In this document: positions 8,652 through 16,411 of the stretch, piece after piece
Layout: every line of letters begins with the position of its first letter
Position numbering within the stretch: position 1 is the stretch's first letter
Assembly (NCBI GenBank): GCA_964629975.1
Contig: CAZVUN010000048.1
Span: 1 to 18,388, forward strand
Length of the DNA: 18,388 nt
Direction of reading: 5' to 3'
Source: G020354085 sp964629975
GTDB taxonomy: Bacteria; Pseudomonadota; Gammaproteobacteria; Acidiferrobacterales; Sulfurifustaceae
The notes under the pieces: generated by a model
The model's input: the letters and a program-made list of their open reading frames with translations, nothing else
What the model was told of the DNA's origin: nothing
The model's database searches: none
Made by a program: the position numbers and the translations under genes

Positions 8652-8838
8652 GTTCTTTATTTCTTGTAGTGGTTGTTAAGACAGCTTCGCCTTGTGGTTA
8701 TGTGCATTCTACTGTGTGCCTGTCGCGTACAACCAGCGGTCGAAGGCTGTGCATAGGCTGTGCATATGCGCTGCGCTCTGTGGGATAACCGCGCGCTGAT
8801 GCCTTGCCCACAGCTTACCCACAACCCGATCAACAGCA
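8652..8838. other. Candidate replication origin (dnaA-dnaN intergenic)
   Basis: The dnaN end (8641-8700) is AT-rich, unlike its surroundings, and could serve as the unwinding element. Next comes a series of sequences close to the DnaA box TTATNCACA. On the minus strand they are at 8693-8701 and 8701-8709 (two mismatches each) and at 8748-8756 and 8759-8767 (one mismatch each, 11 bases apart). On the plus strand they are TTGCCCACA (8804-8812) and TTACCCACA (8815-8823), also 11 bases apart. A near box TGTGGGATAA sits at 8779-8788. Clustered, helically phased boxes beside dnaA are typical of oriC. None is a perfect match, so this is a candidate. Confidence 0.6.
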
Positions 8839-10155
8839 TCAGGTGGTGAGAATCTTCATCAGGTTCTCGTAGTCTTCCTTGATGCCGGCATCGGATGCCA
8901 CGAGCTCGGCAATCTTGCGGCAGGCGTGCAAAACGGTCGTGTGATCGCGGCCACCAAAGGCATCGCCGATCTCTGGAAGACTGTGGGACGTGAGCTCCTT
9001 TGCGAGCGCCATCGCCACCTGACGCGGGCGCGCTACCTGGCGCGAGCGGCTCTTCGAGTGAAGGTCAGCCACGCGGATCTTGTAGTACTCGGCGACGGTC
9101 TTTTGGATGTTGTTGATCGTTACCAGTCGTTCCTGGAACGACAGCAGGTCCTTGAGGCTCTCGGCCGCCAGCTCGACGTCGATCGCCCGGCCGGTGAACA
9201 TGGCGCTCGCCACCACCCGGCGCAGCGCCCCTTCCAGTTCACGCACGTTTGCCCGCACGCGTTTAGCGATGAAAAACGCCACGTCCTCTGCCAGGTCTAA
9301 ACCCTCCTGCCGCGCCTTTTGCATCAGGATCGCCACCCGCGTTTCCAGTTCCGGAGGCTCGATGTACACCACGAGGCCAGAACCAAAGCGCGACACGAGC
9401 CGCTCCTCAATCCCGTCCAGCTCTTTTGGGTAGCGGTCCGCCGTAATTATTACCTGCCGCTGACCCTCCAATAACGCATTGAATGTATGGAAGAATTCTT
9501 CCTGGGAGCGCTCCTTGCCGACAAAGAACTGGATATCGTCAATGAGCAGCGCATCGAGCGTGCGGTACACGCGCTTGAACTCATTTATCGCATTGTGCTG
9601 CAGGGCCCTCACCATATCCGCCACAAAACGCTCCGAGTGCACGTACGCGATGTTGGCCCCCGGGTTGCGCTGCAGCATGAGATTGCCTGCCGCCTGCATC
9701 AAGTGGGTCTTGCCCAACCCAACCCCGCCATAGATGAATAACGGGTTGTAGGCGCCACCTGGGTTCTCGCCCACCTGCTTGGCCGCCGCGCGTGCCAGCT
9801 GGTTCGACTTACCCTCCACGTGCTTCTCAAACGTGAACTCCGGGTTCAGCTTGCCAAGCACCGGGCCCTTGCGCAGCGCGTCCGGTCGCCGCTCCACGGG
9901 TATCGTCGGTCCGCTCTGGGTGCCGACTTCCACGCGCAATGATCGAATCTGTCTGTCGCCCTGGGTCAGCAGCTGCTCGATGCGCGCGCTGAACTTCTCC
10001 TTGACCCATTCCTGAACGAAACGGTTCGGGGCCAACAACACCAGGCTCTCGCCTTCGACCCGCGCCTGCAGGGGCCGAATCCAGGTATTGAATTGCTGCG
10101 CCGGCAGCTCCGATTCCAGCTGCTCAAGGCACTTGCTCCACGCGCTCGCCAGCAT
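8839..10155 (-). CDS. dnaA: Chromosomal replication initiator protein
   Basis: AAA+ ATPase that binds DnaA boxes and opens oriC. It is 438 aa. Domain I (about 1-80) carries the SELPAQQFNTWIRPL motif; the domain II linker is short (about 80-105). Domain III has Walker A GGVGLGKTH (143-151), Walker B LLIDD (203-207) and the sensor region RFGSGL. Domain IV ends with the DNA-binding signature GGRDHTTVLHACRKI (from about 401), which reads the box sequence. The short linker explains the length, below the 467 aa of E. coli. The start codon is preceded by GAGGG. A perfect DnaA box 72 bases upstream of the start is well placed for autoregulation. Confidence 0.98.
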   Translation of the reverse strand: MLASAWSKCLEQLESELPAQQFNTWIRPLQARVEGESLVLLAPNRFVQEWVKEKFSARIEQLLTQGDRQIRSLRVEVGTQSGPTIPVERRPDALRKGPVLGKLNPEFTFEKHVEGKSNQLARAAAKQVGENPGGAYNPLFIYGGVGLGKTHLMQAAGNLMLQRNPGANIAYVHSERFVADMVRALQHNAINEFKRVYRTLDALLIDDIQFFVGKERSQEEFFHTFNALLEGQRQVIITADRYPKELDGIEERLVSRFGSGLVVYIEPPELETRVAILMQKARQEGLDLAEDVAFFIAKRVRANVRELEGALRRVVASAMFTGRAIDVELAAESLKDLLSFQERLVTINNIQKTVAEYYKIRVADLHSKSRSRQVARPRQVAMALAKELTSHSLPEIGDAFGGRDHTTVLHACRKIAELVASDAGIKEDYENLMKILTT

Positions 10156-10226
10156 CGTCGTGCGCCCTCAGCGCCTCGGGGTATGCAGATACAGGGGGAG
10201 GCGCAGTCTAGCGACTCATCCCGTGG

Positions 10227-10235
10227 TTATCCACA
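10227..10235 (+). promoter_or_regulatory. Perfect DnaA box between dnaA and rpmH
   Basis: TTATCCACA at 10227-10235 is an exact match to the strongest DnaA box. It lies in the 199-base divergent gap, 72 bases from the dnaA start and 36 bases upstream of the rpmH -35 element. It may serve dnaA autoregulation, rpmH control or part of a second origin segment like those in Pseudomonas. Only one perfect copy is seen here, so this gap alone is a weaker origin candidate than the dnaA-dnaN gap. Confidence 0.75.
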
Positions 10236-10270
10236 GTCGCGCACCCCTTGGCCTCGCGCCAAGCGGTTGG

Positions 10271-10300
10271 TTGACAACCCTGCGCGCGCGGCAGTAAGGT
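10271..10300 (+). promoter_or_regulatory. Sigma70-type promoter of rpmH
   Basis: A consensus -35 TTGACA (10271-10276) is followed after 18 bases by TAAGGT (10295-10300) as the -10. The rpmH ATG is 54 bases further on, leaving a leader of about 45 bases with AGGGA as ribosome binding site. This is the only strong promoter I see for the rpmH-rnpA-yidD-yidC-mnmE run. Confidence 0.7.
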
Positions 10301-10354
10301 TGCGCGCCATTTTGCAGCCCGCGCCGTGGCCGCGCACCTCCAGGGACCGAAACC

Positions 10355-10489
10355 ATGAAACGCACCTATCAGCCGAGCGTCCTCAAGCGCAAGCGCACCC
10401 ACGGGTTCCGTGCGCGCATGAAGACCAAGAGTGGCCGCGCGATCCTCAGCCGCCGCCGCGGCAAGGGCCGCGCCCGGCTTACCGTTTAG
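10355..10489 (+). CDS. rpmH: 50S ribosomal protein L34
   Basis: 44 aa, very basic. It begins MKRTYQPSVLKRKRTHGF and ends RRRGKGRARLTV, the full L34 family sequence, with no gap. It binds 23S rRNA in the large subunit. AGGGA (10342-10346) lies 8 bases before the ATG as ribosome binding site, and a clear promoter lies upstream. It heads the rnpA-yidD-yidC-mnmE run and is divergent from dnaA, the standard arrangement. Confidence 0.98.
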   Translation: MKRTYQPSVLKRKRTHGFRARMKTKSGRAILSRRRGKGRARLTV

Positions 10490-10498
10490 ACGTCTTGC

Positions 10499-10870
10499 TT
10501 GTCGGGGCCCCGCTTCGGGTTGCCGCGCGCCCGACGTCTCCCCGCCGCCCCCGCCTTCGCCGCCGCGCTGCGGCGTGGTGTACGGAGTCGGGACAACCTG
10601 TTCTCTGTCTATGCCGTGGCTAATGCGACGCAACAATCCAGGCTCGGCGTAACCGTATCGCGCAAGAGCGCGCCGCTGGCGGTCACGCGCAACCGCATCA
10701 AACGCCACGTGCGCGAATCGTTCCGCCACTTGGCACCCGAGCGGCTTGCCGGCCTCGATGTGGTGGTCGTCGCGCAACCGGCCGCGGCCAAGAGCGCCCC
10801 TGAGGCCCTGCGCCATTCCCTCGCCTTGCACTGGCAACGGATCCACGCCCTATGCGCGACTTCGCCCTGA
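10499..10870 (+). CDS. rnpA: Ribonuclease P protein component
   Basis: 123 aa basic protein that assists the RNase P RNA in 5' maturation of tRNAs. The signature VSRKSAPLAVTRNRIKRHVRE contains the RNR motif that contacts the RNA. The N-terminal PRFGLPRARRL matches the usual FxxxxRL opening, and LFSVYAV matches the central strand. The rpmH stop codon is in the same frame, and the only start codon before the homology is TTG at 10499, ten bases after rpmH, without a visible Shine-Dalgarno. Translation is probably coupled to rpmH. The 3' end overlaps yidD by 19 bases. Confidence 0.93.
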   Translation: MSGPRFGLPRARRLPAAPAFAAALRRGVRSRDNLFSVYAVANATQQSRLGVTVSRKSAPLAVTRNRIKRHVRESFRHLAPERLAGLDVVVVAQPAAAKSAPEALRHSLALHWQRIHALCATSP

Positions 10871-11094
10871 GCCTCCTCCGGTTTTATCGCCGCTGGCTGA
10901 GCCCGCTGCTTGGCCAACACTGCCGCTTCTACCCGAGTTGCTCGGCCTATACCCACGAGGCCATTGAGCGCCACGGTCTCGCGGCCGGCGCCTGGCTCGG
11001 TATTCGCCGCTTGCTGCGTTGTCATCCCTGGCATCGCGGCGGTGTCGATCCGGTCCCGCACGCAATCCAACGGCAACGCAACGCGCATGGATAA
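10852..11094 (+). CDS. yidD: Membrane protein insertion efficiency factor YidD
   Basis: 80 aa. The family sequence is clear: LLRFYRRWLSPLLGQHCRFYPSCSAYTHEA, with the conserved cysteine pair in CRFYPSCS, and the tail RRLLRCHPWHRGGVDPVP. It is associated with the inner membrane, probably through an N-terminal amphipathic helix, and helps YidC-dependent insertion. The start is inside rnpA (19-base overlap) and the end overlaps the yidC start by 8 bases, so translation is tightly coupled. Confidence 0.96.
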   Translation: MRDFALSLLRFYRRWLSPLLGQHCRFYPSCSAYTHEAIERHGLAAGAWLGIRRLLRCHPWHRGGVDPVPHAIQRQRNAHG

Positions 11095-12766
11095 CTTCCG
11101 ACTGCTGCTGTTCTTCGCTCTGGCCTTCGTGCTGTTGCTCATCTGGCAGGCGTGGGAACAACACACCGCGCCGTCGCCGGCGCGTGCGCCAACGACCGCG
11201 CCGGCCGAGCAACCGAGCGTACCCGCCGCCCCCGCCCCGGCCAAACCGGAGACAGTACCCAGCAGCGCCGATCAGCTCGCGAGCGCCAGCCGGGTCAGGG
11301 TGCGCACCGACGTGTTTGACGCGGTGTTCGACTCTCTCGGTGCCGACCTGCGCGAGCTGCGCCTGCGCAAGTACCCGGTCGATGCCGACTCGCCGGATGA
11401 GCCGTTCGTGCTCATGGTCGACCGTGGCCCGGAGCTGTTCATCGCCCAATCCGGCCTGATCGGCCATGAAGGCGACTATCCCACGCACAAAACTGCCTAC
11501 AGCGCCGCGGCCGGAGACTTTTCCCTGGCACCGGGCGCCAGCGAGCTGCGCGTGCCGTTCACCTGGCGCGCCGCCAACGGCGTTGCCTATACCAAGACCT
11601 ACATCTTCTATCGCGACAGCTACGTCATCGATGTCGAATTCTCCGTGAGCAACGCCACCCGCAGCGACTGGCGTGGCTACGTGTACGGGCAGTTCCAGCG
11701 CGCGCACACCGACAAGAGCAGCATCTTCGAAACCCCGACCTACACGGGCGGCGCCATCCACTCGCCCGAGGGCAAGTTCGAAAAGATCAGTTTTGACGAC
11801 ATGCGCAAACGCGCCCTCAAGCGCGAGGTCACGGGCGGCTGGGTGGCGATGCTGCAGCACTACTTCGTCGGGGCCTGGTTGCAGGAGTCCAAGGCACGCA
11901 ACGAGTTCTATACCGACGTGCTGAGCGGCGGGCGCCACGTCATCGGTTTCAAGCGCCTCGATCCCATCACCGTTGGCCCCGGCCAGAGCGGCGCGGCGCG
12001 CATCAAGCTCTACCTCGGGCCCAAGCAGCGGGAGCGTCTCGCCCGCCTGGTGTGCGGCACGGACAGCGCCGCGCGCATGACCGCCGGGTGCGAACGGGAC
12101 CGGCCGTACGCCGAAGGCATGGATCTCACGGTCGATTACGGCTGGCTCACGCCCATTGCGGCGCCGTTGTTCTGGCTGCTCGACATGATTCACCGTGCGG
12201 TCGGCAACTGGGGCTGGGCCATCATCCTGCTGACGATCCTGATCAAGCTCGCCTTCTATCCGCTGTCGGCGGCCAGCTACAAATCCATGGCGCAGATGAA
12301 AAAGCTGCAGCCGCGCCTGCAGGCACTGCGCGAGCGCTTCGGCGACGATCGCCAGAAGCTCAACCAGGCGATGATGGAAATCTACAAGACCGAGAAGATC
12401 AACCCGCTCGGCGGCTGCCTGCCCATCGTGATCCAGATCCCGGTATTCATTGCGCTCTACTGGGTGCTGCTTGAAAGCGTCGAGATGCGCCAGGCCCCAT
12501 GGGTGTTGTGGATCCGCGACCTGTCGACCAAGGACCCGTATTACGTCTTGCCGATCCTCATGGGGGCGAGCACCTTCCTGCAGCAGAAGCTCAATCCCAC
12601 GCCGATGGATCCCATCCAGCAGAAGGTGTTCATGTTCCTGCCATGGGTGTTCACGGTGTTCTTCCTGTTCTTTCCCGCGGGCCTCGTCCTGTATTGGGTG
12701 GTCAACAATATTCTGTCGATCGCTCAGCAGTGGTACATCAATCGCACGCTCGGCGCCAGCACGTAA
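11087..12766 (+). CDS. yidC: Membrane protein insertase YidC
   Basis: 559 aa (548 in E. coli). An N-terminal transmembrane anchor (about residues 5-22) is followed by an Ala/Pro-rich linker and the large periplasmic P1 beta domain (about 60-345). The five-helix insertase core starts near residue 351 (YGWLTPIAAPLFWLLD). In the core, LIKLAFYPLSAASYKSMAQM carries the hydrophilic-groove basic residue as Lys (Arg in E. coli); INPLGGCLPIVIQIPVFIALY and PAGLVLYWVVNN are also typical. It inserts and folds inner-membrane proteins alone or with SecYEG. The frame is open upstream of the chosen ATG, but homology starts at MDNFRLLL, overlapping yidD by 8 bases. mnmE begins 4 bases after the stop. Confidence 0.97.
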   Translation: MDNFRLLLFFALAFVLLLIWQAWEQHTAPSPARAPTTAPAEQPSVPAAPAPAKPETVPSSADQLASASRVRVRTDVFDAVFDSLGADLRELRLRKYPVDADSPDEPFVLMVDRGPELFIAQSGLIGHEGDYPTHKTAYSAAAGDFSLAPGASELRVPFTWRAANGVAYTKTYIFYRDSYVIDVEFSVSNATRSDWRGYVYGQFQRAHTDKSSIFETPTYTGGAIHSPEGKFEKISFDDMRKRALKREVTGGWVAMLQHYFVGAWLQESKARNEFYTDVLSGGRHVIGFKRLDPITVGPGQSGAARIKLYLGPKQRERLARLVCGTDSAARMTAGCERDRPYAEGMDLTVDYGWLTPIAAPLFWLLDMIHRAVGNWGWAIILLTILIKLAFYPLSAASYKSMAQMKKLQPRLQALRERFGDDRQKLNQAMMEIYKTEKINPLGGCLPIVIQIPVFIALYWVLLESVEMRQAPWVLWIRDLSTKDPYYVLPILMGASTFLQQKLNPTPMDPIQQKVFMFLPWVFTVFFLFFPAGLVLYWVVNNILSIAQQWYINRTLGAST

Positions 12767-12770
12767 GCCG

Positions 12771-14165
12771 ATGAGCACCGATCGCCCCGTGCCGCCACGC
12801 GCGGCCGGTGCCGCGACGCAGACGGTTGGCACCATTGCCGCGCTCGCCACGCCGCCCGGACGCGGCGGCATTGGTGTCGTGCGCGTGTCCGGGCCGGCGG
12901 TGCGCGCCATCGCCGCGGCGGTGCTCGGGACCGTGCCGCGCCCACGCTACGCGCACTATGCCCGCTTCATCGATGCCTGCGGCACGCCGATCGATGCCGG
13001 GATCGCGTTGTTCTTTCCGGCGCCGCATTCCTTCACCGGCGAAGACGTGCTCGAGCTGCACGCGCACGGCGGGCCCGTCGTCCTCGACATGCTGCTCGCC
13101 CGACTGCTGGCGCTCGGCGCGCGCCTGGCGCAGCCCGGTGAGTTCTCGCAGCGCGCCTTTCTCAACGGCAAGATCGATCTCGCGCAGGCCGAGGCGATCG
13201 CCGATCTGATCGACGCCGGTTCGCAGGCCGCGGCGCGCTCGGCGCTGCGCTCGCTGGCGGGCGAGTTCTCGCAGCGCGTGCACGCCTGCGTCGCGCAGCT
13301 GATCGCGCTGCGCACCTATGTCGAGGCCGCCATCGATTTTCCCGAAGAGGAGATCGACTTCCTGTCGGACACGCGCCTGCTCGATGACCTCGCCACGCTT
13401 GCCCGCGCGCTCGATGACCTCGCCGCCGCCGCCCACCAGGGTCGGCTGCTGCACGATGGCATCACCGTGGTGCTGGCGGGGCTGCCGAACGCCGGCAAGT
13501 CGAGCCTGCTCAATGCCCTGGCCCGCCAGGACGCCGCCATCGTCAGCCCGATCCCGGGCACCACGCGCGACGTGCTGCGCGAGCGTATCGAGCTCGATGG
13601 CCTGCCGCTGCACGTCATCGACACGGCCGGCCTGCGCCCGAGCGGCGATCCCATCGAGGCCGAAGGCGTGCGGCGCGCGCGCGCCGCGATGCAGAGCGCA
13701 GACCGCATCCTGCTGCTCGTCGACGACCAGCAAGACCTCGCGCAGCAGCGCGCCGCACTGCAACCGCACCTGCCCGCGGGGCTGCCGTGCACGCTGGTGC
13801 GCAACAAGATCGACCTGACCGGGCGCCCCCCGGGCGCGCAAGGCAGCGCGCACGACCTCAGCATCGCGCTGTCTGCCAAGACCGGCGCGGGGGTCGATGC
13901 GCTACGCGCCCACCTCAAGGACTGCATGGGCTACCGGCCCGCCGGTGAGGGTACCTTCATGGCGCGCCGTCGCCACCTCGAGGCGCTGGCGCGCGCCCGG
14001 CAGCATGTCGCGCACGGGCGCGCGCAGCTCGCGCAGCAGCGCGCCGGGGAGCTGCTGGCCGAGGAGCTGCGCCTCGCGCAACAGGCGCTCGGCGAGATCA
14101 CCGGCGAATTCACCTCCGAGGATCTGCTCGGGCGCATCTTCGCGAGCTTCTGTATCGGGAAGTAG
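12771..14165 (+). CDS. mnmE: tRNA uridine-5-carboxymethylaminomethyl(34) synthesis GTPase
   Basis: 464 aa. Potassium-activated GTPase that, together with MnmG, modifies the wobble uridine of certain tRNAs. The N-terminal folate-binding domain has TIAALATPPGRGGIGVVRVSG and the HGGPVV block. The G domain has G1 GLPNAGKS (237-244), G2 TTRD (264-267), G3 DTAG (284-287) and G4 NKID (345-348). It ends with the essential C-terminal CIGK box, so the gene is intact. The ATG at 12771 was chosen because homology begins there and it is 4 bases after the yidC stop. mnmG does not follow; a decayed mobile region does. The last 18 bases are a recognised integration target for genomic islands. Confidence 0.97.
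   Translation: MSTDRPVPPRAAGAATQTVGTIAALATPPGRGGIGVVRVSGPAVRAIAAAVLGTVPRPRYAHYARFIDACGTPIDAGIALFFPAPHSFTGEDVLELHAHGGPVVLDMLLARLLALGARLAQPGEFSQRAFLNGKIDLAQAEAIADLIDAGSQAAARSALRSLAGEFSQRVHACVAQLIALRTYVEAAIDFPEEEIDFLSDTRLLDDLATLARALDDLAAAAHQGRLLHDGITVVLAGLPNAGKSSLLNALARQDAAIVSPIPGTTRDVLRERIELDGLPLHVIDTAGLRPSGDPIEAEGVRRARAAMQSADRILLLVDDQQDLAQQRAALQPHLPAGLPCTLVRNKIDLTGRPPGAQGSAHDLSIALSAKTGAGVDALRAHLKDCMGYRPAGEGTFMARRRHLEALARARQHVAHGRAQLAQQRAGELLAEELRLAQQALGEITGEFTSEDLLGRIFASFCIGK
14148..14165 (+). other. Putative attachment site at the mnmE 3' end
   Basis: The 18 bases TTCTGTATCGGGAAGTAG encode …FCIGK and the stop. The same position of mnmE (thdF/trmE) is the attB of SGI1-family integrative elements, whose 18-bp core is nearly identical in my recollection. 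An integrase remnant starts about 135 bases further on, which supports use of this site. No second copy is seen in the remaining 4.2 kb, so the far end would lie outside the window or is lost. Confidence 0.5.
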
Positions 14166-14237
14166 GTGCGGGTCTTAGAAGATCGAGTGACGCCCGATCC
14201 GCCTGTTCCAGTTATTGTTTACCGAGCGTTTTGGTCA

Positions 14238-14273
14238 AGAAGGGGCCTGATACCGACCAGCAACCCCCCTTCT
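14238..14273 (+). repeat. Inverted repeat downstream of mnmE
   Basis: AGAAGGGG (14238-14245) and CCCCTTCT (14266-14273) can pair around a 20-base loop. There is no T-run after it. It could be a weak terminator for the rpmH-mnmE run or a leftover integrase-binding or promoter element of the island; neither is shown. Confidence 0.3.
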
Positions 14274-14300
14274 CGTGCATACACAGAGGCCCGTCGACGG

Positions 14301-14520
14301 GCACTCACCGACACCACCATCCCCACGCTCAAACGTGAGGCCGCCCGCTACGCCAGAACCGACGAGCGCGGTCTCATGCTCGTGGTGATCCCGACCGGGG
14401 CACACCGTGCTCGACCGCTACGGGCTGGACGAAAGGCAGGAGCAGGTAACGCTGGGCCGCTACCCGGCGCTGTCACTCAATCTCGCGCCCGTCGAAGCAC
14501 GCGACCTTCACGGCGCCTTC
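14301..14520 (+). pseudogene. N-terminal remnant of a P4-type tyrosine integrase
   Basis: The N-terminal arm-binding domain of P4-family integrases is split over two frames. The first frame reads ALTDTTIPTLKREAARY, then DERGLMLVVIPTG up to 14399. After a G-run (14397-14400) the next frame continues with HTVLDRYGLDERQEQVTLGRYPALS and VEARDLHGAF. In intact relatives these blocks form one domain (LTD..I…GL.L.V.PTG…LGRYP..SL.EARD). The one-base shift and the loss of everything after about 75 residues, including the catalytic Arg-His-Arg-Tyr domain, make it a dead gene. No good start codon precedes LTDTTI. Its place and direction right behind mnmE match elements that insert there. Confidence 0.75.
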
Positions 14521-14821
14521 CCCGAACCCCGGGCGACCACATCAGGGGCTCCACCCGAGGCGCCGACTTCCCACCGGAAGCGACCTCGGCGGCCATGCCG
14601 CGTGCCGCGGCGGCCAGCGATGCAACAACGGCACGAAGCGGGAGTGGTGTCCCGCGTCCCTCGCAGTTCCCGGCTCGCCTCGGCGATCGGGACGGACAGA
14701 AACACTGACCTGAAACGACGACACCGCACGACGACAGCTACGCTTTGCAGACCAACGGAACGGAGACGACCGCCCACGGCTGCATCAGCATGCAGGTGAA
14801 ACGAAGAGACGAGGCGCTCGG
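14521..14821. other. Unrecognised sequence between integrase and hsdR remnants
   Basis: About 300 bases with short frames on both strands, none of which shows a family I recognise. The composition is rich in AC and ACG runs (about 14705-14740), unlike the housekeeping genes to the left. I looked for the missing catalytic part of the integrase here and did not find it. It is best read as decayed island DNA. Confidence 0.4.
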
Positions 14822-14911
14822 CTACGCGTGGCGCAGGTGGCGCGCGTAGTCGTGCATGAAGCCGCGCCGGCCTGGCTCGTCAGCCTTGAGGTGCTGGCCG
14901 CGGGCCAGCAT
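14822..14911 (-). CDS. Short ORF or gene tail behind hsdR, 29 aa
   Basis: From an ATG inside the hsdR tail (4-base codon context at 14909-14911) the frame reads MLARGQHLKADEPGRR, then GFMHDYARHLRHA and stop. It overlaps the hsdR remnant by 32 bases. The composition looks protein-like, but no family is recognised and there is no clear ribosome binding site. It may be the tail of a gene lost by deletion, or chance. Confidence 0.2.
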   Translation of the reverse strand: MLARGQHLKADEPGRRGFMHDYARHLRHA

Positions 14912-16411
14912 CGGCAGTGTCCGCCGCCTTTGCCCTCACGGCCTCGAAGATCTCCCGCGCCAGGATCGGGAACGCGGACCCCTGAAAGTCCTGATCCGCC
15001 ATGTAGCGCGTGACGATCTTGTCGTTCTCGCCCATGCGCTCGATCATCAGATCCTCGATGAGCTTGCGAATGCCCAGCTCGAACTTGTCCAGCGGGTTGG
15101 CCATGGCCGTCCTGACGATCTGTTCGCTCTTGCAGGCCTTCTCCTTGATCTGCTGGAAGAAGAGCCGGTCCTCTTCCGAGAACTGGGTGCCGAACCGCTC
15201 GTTGAGCACCTCGATGATCTCGGACAGCGGCGCCTTTTCGTCCTTGCGCTTGCCGGTTCCGACATCGGTCGGACTGACCACGTACTGGGCCTCACCCTCG
15301 CGCAAGTCGATCGGCCCGGCATACACCCGCTCCAGCCGGTAGTACTGCAGCGCCACCTCGTCTCCCACCTTGACGACCGTCGTGTCGCGGTCGAGCGGCA
15401 GGTGCGGCAGCAGGAAGCGTCCGTAGCTGTAGAGCATCTCCAGATCCGGGTCGGCGTACGGGACGATCTGGCTCAGGAAGGCATAGGCGCTCACATAGCC
15501 CGAGAGCTTCCCCCGGAACTCCTCGCGCTTGGCTTCGTCGGTGATCGCCTTGAACCGGTCCACCGCCGGCTGCAGGTACCGCTGCATATGCGCGTGGTCG
15601 GCGGCGCCCTGCCGCTCCAGCGGCTTGTAGAACACCTGCGCGAACGCCTCGACTCCGCTCCAGTGATAGACCTGGACCTGATCGAGTTCGTGCTTCAGCC
15701 TCTCCAGCATCGCGGGGTCCGAGGCCGCCGCCAGCTCGGTCTTGTCGTAGTAGGGCTTGAAAGCGCGGTAGATGTTCTCGGCGTCGTTGACGAAGTCCAG
15801 CACGAACGGCGCGTCTTTCCCCGGGATCATCCGGTTCAGGCGCGACAGCGTCTGTACGGCCTGGACACCGTCGAGCCGCTTGTCGACGTACATCGCGCAC
15901 AGCAGCGGCTGGTCGAACCCTGTCTGGTACTTGTTGGCCACCAGTAGCACCTGGTAGTCGGGCGTCTCGAAGCGGCCGGGCAGCGCCGCCTCGCTGATCG
16001 GCTTGCCCGTCACCACATCGGTGTTCATGCCCGGCTCGGTGTAGTCGACGCCGGTCTCCGGGTCGGTCACCGTGCCGCTGAACGCCACCAGCGGCCGCAC
16101 GTCTTGGTACCCGTTCTCGGCGAGGTAGCGCTCGAACGCGAGCTTGTAGCGCACCGCGTGCAGGCGCGACGCCGTCACCACCATGGCCTTGCCGCGACCG
16201 CCCAGCCGGTGCATCACGCTGCGGCGGAAGTGCTCGATGATCACTTCCGTCTTCTGCTCGATGTTGTGCGGGTGCAGGCTCATGAACTTCGCCAGCGCCC
16301 GTGCCGCCTTCTTCTTCGGCAGATCCGGGTCGTCCTCGGCTGCCTTCAGGAGCTTGTAGTAGGTGGCGTACGTCGTGTAGTGGGTCAGCACGTCGCACCC
16401 CGGCAGCGCGC
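14880..16411 (-). pseudogene. hsdR: Type I restriction enzyme R subunit, C-terminal half only
   Basis: About 510 residues of HsdR. Homology begins at ALPGCDVLTHYTTYATYY, in mid-protein; the GTG at 16391 is the internal valine of that segment and not a start. Present: the second RecA-like helicase lobe with GKAMVVTASRLHAV (motif IV), YQTGFDQPLL (motif V) and QTLSRLNR (motif VI). The long helical C-terminal region follows, up to ILAREIFEAVRAK near the end. Missing: the PD-(D/E)XK nuclease domain, Walker A and the DEAD/H lobe, roughly the first half of a 1000-aa protein. It therefore cannot cut DNA or hydrolyse ATP. The remaining frame is uninterrupted, which suggests a recent loss. It joins the truncated hsdM directly and out of frame. 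Confidence 0.85.

Noticed and set aside
9815..9840. Additional parS site (CCACGTG) inside dnaA
   Set aside because: Only the CACGTG centre is shared; the flanking half-sites do not match and it lies in coding sequence.
10850..12910. 686-codon minus-strand frame opposite yidD, yidC and the mnmE start
   Set aside because: It lies fully across confirmed genes, and its composition is that of an antisense shadow with no recognisable fold.
12738..13853. 371-codon minus-strand frame opposite mnmE
   Set aside because: Antisense shadow of mnmE; no family motif and no ribosome binding site.
16391..16391. GTG at 16391 as a real start of a free-standing 503-aa helicase-like gene
   Set aside because: The codon is the conserved internal valine of the HsdR segment GCDVLTHY, and homology continues upstream of it to about 16409.
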